Shown: positions 10,870 through 18,600 of the stretch, in pieces
Layout: the number at the start of each line of letters is the position of its first letter
Position numbering within the stretch: the stretch's first letter is position 1
Origin: Citromicrobium sp. UBA3494
Lineage (GTDB): Bacteria; Pseudomonadota; Alphaproteobacteria; Sphingomonadales; Sphingomonadaceae
Length of the DNA stretch: 64,000 bases
Reading direction: 5' to 3'
Assembly: GCA_002377695.1 (NCBI GenBank)
Contig: DFQH01000004.1
Location: forward strand, 1-64,000
The notes under the pieces: model-generated
Told to the model about the DNA's origin: nothing
The model's database searches: none
The model's input: the letters and a program-made list of their open reading frames with translations, nothing else
Made by a program: the position numbers and the translations under genes

Positions 10870-11571
10870 ATGAAAGACGATCGTAACACCGCATTCGGGT
10901 GGATCCTGTTTTCGGGCATCATCGCGCTCGGTGCGACCAGCATCAGCTCGCACTACTTCGGCGCGGACGACCCCGAGTCGCCGGAAGAGCCCGGCTACTT
11001 CATCGAAGGCGGAGGCGAGGAAGGCGGCGAAGACAGCGGCCCGCCGCTCGCCAACCTGCTGGCCGCGGGGAGTGCATCCGCGGGCGAAGGCGTGTTCGCC
11101 AAGTGCACCGCGTGCCACACGATCAACCAGGGCGGCGCGAACGGCATCGGCCCCAACCTCTATGGTGTCATGGGGACCGGAATCGGCCAGCATGCTGCCG
11201 GATTTGCCTACAGCTCGGCGCTGTCGGGCCATGGCGGCGAATGGAATTTCGAGAACATGGATGCCTGGCTCGCCAGCCCGCGTGCCTTCGCCAGCGGCAC
11301 CAAGATGAGCTTCGCAGGGCTTTCCAACCCGGAAGACCGCGCCAACGTGATCCTCTACCTGCTCGAAAACGGTGGCGGCCCGCCGCTGCCCGAGCCGGTG
11401 GCCGAAGATGAAGAGGCCGAAGAAGGTGCTGAAGGCGCGGATAGCGATTTCCCGGGAGAGGGCCCGGGTGCGGTCGAGGGTGCCGAAGCGGGCGAGCCCG
11501 AGTCGGCAGGCGCCATGTCCGACGATCAGCCGGTGCCCGAACAGGTTTCCGCAACCGTCAGCGAAGACTGA
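10870..11571 (+). CDS. membrane-anchored c-type cytochrome
   Basis: 233 residues with an uncleaved N-terminal anchor (about 9-27), an acidic linker, and a class I cytochrome c domain. The haem site is CTACH (79-83) and the likely distal ligand is Met146 in GTKMSFAG. The domain follows the pattern of cytochrome c550/c552, including GPNLYGVMG. The C-terminal tail of about 65 residues is very acidic and Ala/Gly/Pro-rich, which is unusual for soluble relatives. It probably shuttles electrons in the periplasm to a terminal oxidase; the partner is inferred. Confidence 0.88.
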   Translation: MKDDRNTAFGWILFSGIIALGATSISSHYFGADDPESPEEPGYFIEGGGEEGGEDSGPPLANLLAAGSASAGEGVFAKCTACHTINQGGANGIGPNLYGVMGTGIGQHAAGFAYSSALSGHGGEWNFENMDAWLASPRAFASGTKMSFAGLSNPEDRANVILYLLENGGGPPLPEPVAEDEEAEEGAEGADSDFPGEGPGAVEGAEAGEPESAGAMSDDQPVPEQVSATVSED

Positions 11572-11593
11572 CCCGGTGCGGCCAGGCGGGCGT

Positions 11594-12271
11594 TCATTCG
11601 CCCGCCGACTGGCCGCCCTTGAACCCCTGAGCGACAACGTACCACTCCGATGAGCCCTTGCGGCTCGCCGGGGGTTTGGCGTGTTTCACCGTCCTGAAAT
11701 TCTGCTTGAGCAGTTTCAGCAGCTCCGCATCCGTGCCCCCGGCCAGCACCTTGGCGAGGAACTGCCCGCCGGGCGCCAGCGTCTGGATTGCGAAATCGGC
11801 GGCGGTTTCGACCAGCCCCATGGTGCGCAGATGATCGGTCTGCTTGTGGCCCACCGTGTTGGCCGCCATGTCCGACATGACCAGATCGGGCGCGCCGCCA
11901 AGGTGCTCCATGATGGCATCCGGCGCTTCGTCGGCCATGAAGTCCATTTCAAGGATCGTCACCCCCTCGATCGGCTCGGTCGGCAGCAGGTCGATCCCCA
12001 CGATGCGCGCCTGGGGGCGCTTCTTGATCGCGACCTGCGCCCAGCCGCCCGGCGCAATGCCCAGGTCGACGATCCGCTCGCTCCCGCGAAGAATGCCGAA
12101 CTTCTCGTCCAGCTCGATCAGCTTGAAAGCCGCGCGGCTGCGATAGCCCGCTGCCTTCGCCTCGCGCACGTAGGGGTCGTTCAGCTGACGCTCCAGCCAG
12201 CGGGTGGAGGATGCGGTGCGGCGGCGTGCCGTGCGTACGCGCTTGTCGGGATCGCCCCTGGATCGGCTCAT
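11594..12271 (-). CDS. rlmE: 23S rRNA (uridine-2552-2'-O)-methyltransferase RlmE
   Basis: 225 residues. The FtsJ/RrmJ fold is clear: YRSRAAFKLIELDEKF, the SAM loop VDLGIAPGGWAQVA, DLVMSDMAAN with the catalytic Asp, and FLAKVLAG carrying the catalytic Lys. It methylates the 23S A-loop. It lies one base after the Ppx/GppA gene on the same strand, a common alphaproteobacterial arrangement. Confidence 0.93.
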   Translation of the reverse strand: MSRSRGDPDKRVRTARRRTASSTRWLERQLNDPYVREAKAAGYRSRAAFKLIELDEKFGILRGSERIVDLGIAPGGWAQVAIKKRPQARIVGIDLLPTEPIEGVTILEMDFMADEAPDAIMEHLGGAPDLVMSDMAANTVGHKQTDHLRTMGLVETAADFAIQTLAPGGQFLAKVLAGGTDAELLKLLKQNFRTVKHAKPPASRKGSSEWYVVAQGFKGGQSAGE

Positions 12272-12272
12272 G

Positions 12273-13487
12273 TCAGTCTCTGCCCCGTTGTGCGCGGGCC
12301 ATGGCCTCGCCGGAAAAGTCGGCCGCCATCAGGCTGCGCAGGATGCCTTCGCGGATTCCCCGATCGGCCACGCCCAGTCGGTCCGCGGGCCACAGGTCGA
12401 GGATCGATTCGAGGATCGCGCAGCCGGCCACCACCAGCTCGGCACGATCCGGCCCGATACACGGCACCTGTCCGCGCTCCTCTTCGCTGAGGCGCGAAAG
12501 CTTGGTGGAAATGTCGCGCATGGAGCGTGCCGGAACGATCAGCCCGTCAACCGCGCGCCTGTCATAGTGAGGCAGCTGCAGATGCAGGCTGGCGAGCGTG
12601 GTTACCGTACCGCTGGTACCCAGCAGGCGGATATCGTCCTCGCGCGAGGCCGCGTCGATCCGCCGGGCGAAGGGCGCGAAGCTCTCGTCCACCATCCGGC
12701 GCATGGCCGCATAGAGCCGCAGGCGGCCAGCCTCGTCGTGGGCGGGCGCTTCTTCGCGCATCACCGTATCGGTCAGCGAAACGACGCCCCATGGCACGCT
12801 CTGCCAGTCGAGAATGCGCGGCACCGCGCCATCGCCCGGGCCCACCAGGATCAGCTCGGTCGATCCGCCGCCGATATCGAAGATCAGCGCCGGGCCTTCG
12901 CCCTGTTCCAGCAGGACGTGACAGCCAAGCACCGCCAGCCGCGCCTCTTCCTGCGCCGAGATGATATCCAGCACGATGCCCGTTTCCTGCCGCACGCGTT
13001 CGATGAAGGCGGCTCCGTTGCTCGCCCGGCGGCAGGCTTCGGTGGCGACGGAGCGGGCAAGGAAGACATTGCGGCGGCGCAGTTTCTCCGCGCAGACATG
13101 CAGCGCGCCCAGCGCGCGATCCATCGCCTCGTCCGATAATCTGCCCGACAGCGCGAGGCCTTCGCCAAGGCGCACGACCCGGCTGAAGGCATCGATCACG
13201 GTAAAGTCCTGGCCGGAGGGGCGGGCGATCAGCAGGCGGCAGTTATTGGTGCCCAGATCGAGCGCGGCATAGGCCTGCCGGCCCTGCCTCGCAGGCCTGC
13301 GGCCACCGGGCTGCGGCTTGCTCTTGTTCGCAGAATGGCGCGGCCTGCCATCGGCTGGGCGCTGGCGCGTCTTCGATCCTGTGGGCTTGGGAGAGTGATG
13401 GTAGCGCTTTTTCGCTACCTCGCCGGACGGTTCGCTCCCCGTGTCCTCAGCCCTTTTTCCATCGTCCGGCGGCGCGAAGTCCGCCAT
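12273..13487 (-). CDS. Ppx/GppA family exopolyphosphatase / pppGpp phosphatase
   Basis: 404 residues. After a basic, low-complexity N-terminal extension of about 70 residues, the actin-like ATPase fold begins with YAALDLGTNNCRLLIA. The second phosphate-binding loop is LIFDIGGGSTELILV. The family hydrolyses inorganic polyphosphate or pppGpp; which one cannot be told from sequence. The extension contains many Lys/Arg/Pro residues and is probably disordered. It forms a two-gene operon with rlmE. Confidence 0.87.
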   Translation of the reverse strand: MADFAPPDDGKRAEDTGSEPSGEVAKKRYHHSPKPTGSKTRQRPADGRPRHSANKSKPQPGGRRPARQGRQAYAALDLGTNNCRLLIARPSGQDFTVIDAFSRVVRLGEGLALSGRLSDEAMDRALGALHVCAEKLRRRNVFLARSVATEACRRASNGAAFIERVRQETGIVLDIISAQEEARLAVLGCHVLLEQGEGPALIFDIGGGSTELILVGPGDGAVPRILDWQSVPWGVVSLTDTVMREEAPAHDEAGRLRLYAAMRRMVDESFAPFARRIDAASREDDIRLLGTSGTVTTLASLHLQLPHYDRRAVDGLIVPARSMRDISTKLSRLSEEERGQVPCIGPDRAELVVAGCAILESILDLWPADRLGVADRGIREGILRSLMAADFSGEAMARAQRGRD

Positions 13488-13699
13488 AATACTCAGTTTC
13501 CATTCCGCCCGCAGCGCATATGCTGCGGGGACCTGGCGCGCATGCTACCGTGCGGGCGGACTTCGGGCAAGGGCGGCCTCCGGACGCGGTGCTATGCTTG
13601 GCTCCGAGAGTGCTTGACGCTGGCGAGCAGGCTTTCTAGATGCGCCGCTTCGCGGACGCCCGAGTCTCTCATCGAGCAGGGTGCTTGCCGCGCGGCTAT

Positions 13700-13773
13700 T
13701 GCCCCGTCGTCTAATGGTAAGACTACGGACTCTGACTCCGTCAATTGAGGTTCGAATCCTCACGGGGCATCCA
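13700..13773 (+). tRNA. tRNA-Gln (CTG)
   Basis: 74 nt with encoded CCA. The acceptor stem TGCCCCG (13700-13706) pairs with CGGGGCA (13763-13769), with T as discriminator. The anticodon stem ACGGA/TCCGT encloses loop CTCTGAC, anticodon CTG. The T loop TTCGAAT is standard. The U1-A72 pair is normal for glutamine tRNAs. Its 3' end is the attachment site of the adjacent integrated element, and the tRNA remains complete after integration. Confidence 0.97.
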
Positions 13774-13777
13774 GCCT
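13755..13777 (+). repeat. attL core (3' end of tRNA-Gln)
   Basis: 23 bp identical to 40306-40328, beginning AATCCTCACGGGG and ending ATCCAGCCT. It covers part of the T arm, the acceptor 3' strand, CCA and four further bases. The identity stops on both sides. Confidence 0.95.
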
Positions 13778-13865
13778 AAACCGGCAAAGGCCTGAGAAAC
13801 ATAGGCTTTCATGCAGGCGCGGTTATTCGCTCCCACATGCTACCCCACACGGCGCATCAAAAACG

Positions 13866-14033
13866 CTAGGTCAGATCGTCGAAGCCTTCGCCATCAAAGC
13901 GAAAGGCAGGGCGCGCCAGCCAGTCGGCCAATTCCATATCGTCCCACTCGTCCGCTTCCAACAGATCGCAGCCCCCGGCAAAGTCAGCGGGAGGGGCTGG
14001 GACGTTAGGGTCAATAGGGACAATGGCCGTCAC
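13866..14033 (-). CDS. small acidic hypothetical protein
   Basis: 55 residues from GTG 14033, beginning VTAIVPIDPNVPAPPADF and ending EGFDDLT. No SD is evident and the product is not recognised. It is the last gene before attL in the leftward late-type cluster. Its first third is encoded by GGGACNNTA-type 9-base repeats also seen at 34803-34873, so the DNA may matter as much as the peptide. Confidence 0.5.
   Translation of the reverse strand: MTAIVPIDPNVPAPPADFAGGCDLLEADEWDDMELADWLARPAFRFDGEGFDDLT
13999..14024 (+). repeat. GGGACNNTA 9-bp repeats, left copy
   Basis: Three adjacent units with 9-bp period: GGGACGTTA, GGGTCAATA, GGGACAAT. The same units occur at 34803-34873 in the same element, there as two arrays facing each other. 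Confidence 0.6.
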
Positions 14034-14083
14034 GTTTCAAAATCCTGCCTTGAGATAATGGCGCACCTCTCGACGCAGGGCGG

Positions 14084-14482
14084 TCAGGCCGTCGCCAAGA
14101 AGCCCCGGTCGAAAGTGATCGTCTCCCCCAAGTCGGCCAGCACCGGGCGAAGGGTTAGAGTAAGCGGGAATCGCGCCGCAACGCTTCCCACGCCCATTAC
14201 TTGAAGCACCGCCCTGCCGCTCGCCTGCGCAGTCAGTGTTGCCGCAACCCGGCAGCGGCCTTTGTGGGGCGCAGCAAGCGCCACCTGCAAGGCAATCGGT
14301 CCCTCGACTTCGGCGGGTAACGTGATCGCGGTCACCTGCTGTCCGTCGCGTTCGAGACAGAGCGTCTTGCGCGCCCGCGTTCCCCCGACCCATCCACGCG
14401 CGACCAATTCGCCAGCGGCGGCAAATTCAAGCTCGGCTTTTGTTCGGCTATGCTCTCTCACAGGTTCGCGCCGCCTTGGCAT
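14084..14482 (-). CDS. hypothetical phage-type protein
   Basis: 132 residues (MPRRREPVREHSRTKAELEF to FDRGFLATA). The start overlaps the end of the preceding small ORF by 25 bases, as elsewhere in this chain. The middle resembles a beta-rich domain (QVTAITLPAEVEGPIALQVA). Not recognised. Between its stop and the next small gene (14034-14083) I see no further supported start. Confidence 0.5.
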   Translation of the reverse strand: MPRRREPVREHSRTKAELEFAAAGELVARGWVGGTRARKTLCLERDGQQVTAITLPAEVEGPIALQVALAAPHKGRCRVAATLTAQASGRAVLQVMGVGSVAARFPLTLTLRPVLADLGETITFDRGFLATA

Positions 14483-14655
14483 AGCACCCCGACCAGTCGG
14501 ATAAACACCGGCTCCCCCTCAGAGGGTCCGTTGGCCGCTTCCCATGCGCTCAGCGCGTCAGCTTGGCTTTGCCCCGGCTGCATCAGCATGACAGCATGGC
14601 GAAGCCCCGCGCGCCCGCGTTCCAGTGCATCAAGGCGCTTCCTCAGGCTGCGCAT
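14458..14655 (-). CDS. tiny protein with RLDALE-type N-terminus
   Basis: 65 residues starting MRSLRKRLDALERGRAG. It is one of four consecutive overlapping small ORFs whose products share an N-terminal pattern M-x2-L/D-x-R-R-L-x-x-L-E, likely a short amphipathic helix. It overlaps both neighbours. Function unknown. Confidence 0.6.
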   Translation of the reverse strand: MRSLRKRLDALERGRAGLRHAVMLMQPGQSQADALSAWEAANGPSEGEPVFIRLVGVLCQGGANL

Positions 14656-14867
14656 GGTCCCGCCTCCCCGTGCCTCGCGGGAGGGGCGACGAGCTGGACG
14701 ATTATCAAGTTCGCATCTTCGCCCAGCGGTCCATGCTCCGCTTCATGGCGAGCGATTGCATCGTCCTCGGCTTCGCCCACCTCTTGAATAATCTGGGTGT
14801 AGGGCCGGAACTTCGGCGGGTCGGCTTCCAGTTCCAATGCCGTCAGCCGTCTATTCAATTGCTTCAC
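14643..14867 (-). CDS. tiny protein with RLTALE-type N-terminus
   Basis: 74 residues starting MKQLNRRLTALELEADPPKF. Same N-terminal helix pattern as its neighbours, then an acidic body (EVGEAEDDAIARHEAEHG). Overlaps the flanking ORFs by 13 and 17 bases. Function unknown. Confidence 0.6.
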   Translation of the reverse strand: MKQLNRRLTALELEADPPKFRPYTQIIQEVGEAEDDAIARHEAEHGPLGEDANLIIVQLVAPPARHGEAGPCAA

Positions 14868-15084
14868 TGAATCTATCCTCCATCGCTAGCAGGAACGCCC
14901 TGTCATCGGGGCTCAGGGCATCCAATTGTTCCTGAGTAGGCGGCTGGGATAGCGGCGTCAGAAGGTTGCACAGCCGCTCTAACTCGGCATCGCTCAAATC
15001 ATCGAGCAACGCTTGCCGCCGCGCGTTGCGGTCGGGCGCCCTGGCTCGTTCGAGACACGACAAACGCCGGTCTTGGCTACGCAT
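14851..15084 (-). CDS. tiny protein with RLSCLE-type N-terminus
   Basis: 77 residues starting MRSQDRRLSCLERARAPD, with a Leu/Asp-rich body (LLDDLSDAELERLCNLLTPL) that may form a helical hairpin. Overlaps neighbours on both sides. Function unknown. Confidence 0.6.
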   Translation of the reverse strand: MRSQDRRLSCLERARAPDRNARRQALLDDLSDAELERLCNLLTPLSQPPTQEQLDALSPDDRAFLLAMEDRFSEAIE

Positions 15085-15235
15085 CGGCCATGTTCCCCAT
15101 GGCTTTCAAAAACGCAGGATGCACCCGCTTGCCTTCCGGCAGGGGTGTGCCGTCCAGACTGTCAAGCAGCTCCCCTATCGAGTAGAGACCCGCGACCCCC
15201 TCTAGGGCTTCGAGCCGCCTGCTAAGCGCCTTCAT
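15077..15235 (-). CDS. tiny protein with RLEALE-type N-terminus
   Basis: 52 residues starting MKALSRRLEALEGVAG and ending LKAMGNMADA. Its ATG overlaps the stop of the DUF5681 gene as ATGA and its end overlaps the next ORF by eight bases, so it is translationally coupled. The N-terminal pattern is shared with the three ORFs downstream. Confidence 0.6.
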   Translation of the reverse strand: MKALSRRLEALEGVAGLYSIGELLDSLDGTPLPEGKRVHPAFLKAMGNMADA

Positions 15236-15663
15236 TGCCGTTCCTCCAATGCTGCCAATCGGGCCTCGAAATCGCCCGCCTCGACCATCGACTTATGCGC
15301 CGTCAGCAGCGCCATGACCCGCCCCGCTTCGTCAGGTGTTACCTCGCCAGCCGCGACCGCCGCCAGAACTGCCGAGCTAGCCTCCACCGCATCCGCTGCG
15401 GACCTTATCGGGGGCAGCTTCACCGTGACCGGGCTATCCTTTCGAGCGGGCGCGATGCGATCCAGACACAGGCGAAGGGCGGTGCTGTCACCTTCAAGCG
15501 CCTTGTCGATTGCGGCGCGCGTCAAAGCCTCATGCTCCCCCTCTAGCAGAGCCTCGACAGCTAGCGTCGTCTTGTTGCGCGAACCGGGGGTGCGACCGCC
15601 CAGCGCGTTCCCCGGCGCGAACGTCCCATCCGATTTGCGCCCGTTATCATTCGGCTTATCCAT
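15232..15663 (-). CDS. DUF5681 domain protein
   Basis: 143 residues from ATG 15663. The DUF5681 signature GTFAPGNALGGRTPGSRNK lies at residues 14-32, followed by helices. This family is commonly encoded beside terminase genes in alphaproteobacterial phages and may have a packaging-related DNA-binding role, but that is an inference. No large terminase follows it here. It ends in LAALEERQ, similar to the helix pattern at the N-termini of the next ORFs. Start and stop overlap both neighbours. Confidence 0.7.
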   Translation of the reverse strand: MDKPNDNGRKSDGTFAPGNALGGRTPGSRNKTTLAVEALLEGEHEALTRAAIDKALEGDSTALRLCLDRIAPARKDSPVTVKLPPIRSAADAVEASSAVLAAVAAGEVTPDEAGRVMALLTAHKSMVEAGDFEARLAALEERQ

Positions 15664-18600
15664 CACGCCGCCATGCCCCCGAGAAGCGGCGCACCGTGCC
15701 AATCGGGGAACACCACATGCAAATGATCGCCTTCGTTGAGGATCGACGCTTCCGGCTCCACCCTGCGAACCTGTGCGGCAAGCCATTGCATCGAGCGACC
15801 GGGGGGAGGCGTCAGATCAAGGGCCGACCCGTCTAGGTGACGACTGTTGGCGGCTGGCCTGTAACCACGGCGGCGCATGTCCGCCTGATATTCGGGAGTC
15901 CGAAAGCCCGAAGTGATCCGAACGCCGGGGATGGTGGATTGCAGCGAACCGACAACATCGCGTTGCTCGACTTCCTCAAAGCCTTCCCATCCGTCGGCTA
16001 CAGGCGCGGTCTCTTGGCGCGGTGCCGCTTCCTCGAACTCGCTCCATTCGACCGCAGCCCCAGCGGGCGCACCAGCCGACAGATCGCCCTTAGCAGGCAG
16101 CGGGTAATCAGGATCGGACAGGACCGACCGCGCATCCTTGCGGGCATCGCGGATCGCCTTTTTTGCCGCCTTGCGCCGGTTGGCGTCGCTCATCCGCGAG
16201 TAGCGCGTAGAGCCCATCAGCCCAAGCAGCCGGTTGTAAGTCAGGCGCCCCGCAATCTCGTGATAACGGTCATATTCCTCAGGCGTGTAATCTATCCGCT
16301 CGCCATCCTCGGTGTATTGCTTGCCCGGAGCTGACACGCTTTTCCCAATGCGCAGCATTTCAGCAATGACGGGATCGTCCTTTTGCTGGGAAGACCAGAA
16401 GGGCGAGAGGAAGTCTGGCCCCCAATTGCCAAGCTCGACAGGCTCCCCGAACACATCGCGGCGCGGGTAAAGCTGGTCACTCATCCCGGGGATGCGAGAC
16501 TTGATTGCATCGCCCACGCTTTCACGCTTGCGCAGTACCGGGTCCATCGCGCGCGCCACGCCGGCCACACCAGCCGGGACCGTGAATGCGCCGACCGTGC
16601 GCTGTACCCAATTGCCCGCATAGCGCCCCGGGTCGCTCAGACCTTCGACAAGTGACGACACGCCCGAAAGCCACGTTTTCGAGGCAAGGTTCCCCATGAT
16701 CGAGGCAACTAGCATCGTGGCTTGATCGTCTTGTTGCGCGTCGCTCAAGTTTTCTGGCAGCGTCGCCATGTCGGCAGCGACGCCCAGCGTTGTTGAGAAC
16801 GGATCGAGCCGCGAGTAGCTGACCCAAGTGTCTCCCACCTTCACGCTGTAGGGTTGCCAGCCGTCCGCGTAGAGCATTCGAGCCTTGCTCGCGTCGGGAG
16901 GGGCGGCGCCAGTGATTTTGCCCTCTAGCGCCGCCTGATACATGATCGCTGCGAAGCCGGACCCCAGCAGCATCTTTGCCACCGCCAGATCGCGGCGCTC
17001 GCCCCCGGCTGCAAATTCCTTGCGCCACTCTCTCAGGAGCGGGGCCGCTGGCGAGCGTTCGGTTGCAAACTTGAGCAGATTGATTGGCGTGCGGACGAAC
17101 GGAACGACTACCTTTGCCGCAAGGCTGTTGCCCGTAATTTGGGAAATCCCCTGCCCGAACTCGCCTAGCTTCTGCTGGAACGTGAGATACCGCGCATATT
17201 CGAAAGCCCGCTCAGTCATTTCATCCGTGGGGTTAGCGGACAACTCAGCCGCGCGCTTCGCCCTGGCTGCGCCTTTCAGGCCCTCGCGGTTAGCTATGCG
17301 CAGCGCTTGCGCGTTCAGCTCCATTCGGCGGGCAACGCCTTTGAAAAGCTGATCTTCGGCAGTCAGCAGGCGCGTGGGCACACGAATGACTTCGCCCTTT
17401 AGCCCGCTGATCGCCTTATATTCGTCGCCCTCCACTTTGGTAACGAAGTCGTCTGCATCGCCAGTCCGCAGAGCCTTGGCAAACAGGCTCACGCCTTCCT
17501 TGGTCCCCTGAACGAGCCCAAAGGTTCGCGCGCCTACTTCGCTCGCAAGGATGCGCTCGCTTGCTTTCTCGCCCATAATCGCACGGCGAGCCCCACCAAT
17601 CGCGGCTGCGGTCGCATATTCGGGGATTTGTGCAATCGAGGTGAGCGTGTTCGACACCATGTTTACCGCGTGCGTCGGCGGGTTGCTCAGGAGCATGTTA
17701 ATATAAAGCTCGCTGATCTTGGTGCGCCACTTCGGCTTGGTCGCTTTCGCCGCCAGCGCGTTGAACTTGCCCTGTCCAAGATCGACTGCCTCTAGCAGCG
17801 TGTCGGCAGCATCCTTCAGTTCGCCTTTGCCGCCACCTGAACGCACCAGCGCGGACAGCACATCGCCACGCACGGCACCGCTTCTGGCCCCCTGTCGGAA
17901 CTGTTGCAGCGCCCGTCCTGCCTCGGCAGTCATCCCGGCCACTTGCTCTTGGATGGCGACATGGCGCATCCACTTTTGGCGAAACTCGGCAAGCAGCTCG
18001 TCGCCCGGATCGTCGAGGCGGCTGATCTTGCGCGCAGCGTTGACCAGCTCGTTACCCGACTTCGCAAGAATCTGGCGAGCGGCCAGCGCTTCCTCGGCAT
18101 TGAAGGCCTGCCCCTTGCGGCGCTTCAAAAGCGTGTCAGGCGTCATCCCCAATTCCGAGGCGAGGCTTTCCGTTTCCGCCTGTGTGATGCGGCCCCGCGT
18201 CGCGGCATCGAAGCCCCCGGCGCGCATTTCCGTCTGACGAAGCGCCCGCGAAATATCCTGCGGACTTTCGAGCTTCGACAGGTCAATGTTGCCCGCCCGA
18301 TCGCTCAACTCGCTAGGCCATTCCGCGTAGGCTTCGGGGGGCGCAAAGGGCGCATCTTCTCCGGCCGGAACGGAGCGGTCCTGAAAGACCGGCCCGCCAT
18401 CGTTGAACCGCTGTTGCTCTAGATCGTACCGCTCGCTTTGCAGCGCGCCGTAAGCCTCGATCTCAGCCTGATCGTCCGGCAGGAAGCGACGGCCGGCGCC
18501 GCCCCTGTGCGTCTCATCCAAGGCCTCTAGGAATGTGTTTATGTCGGGGCGGTCAGTATGCTCGGGAAAATAGCCCGCTTCCCACGCATAAAGCGCGGCG

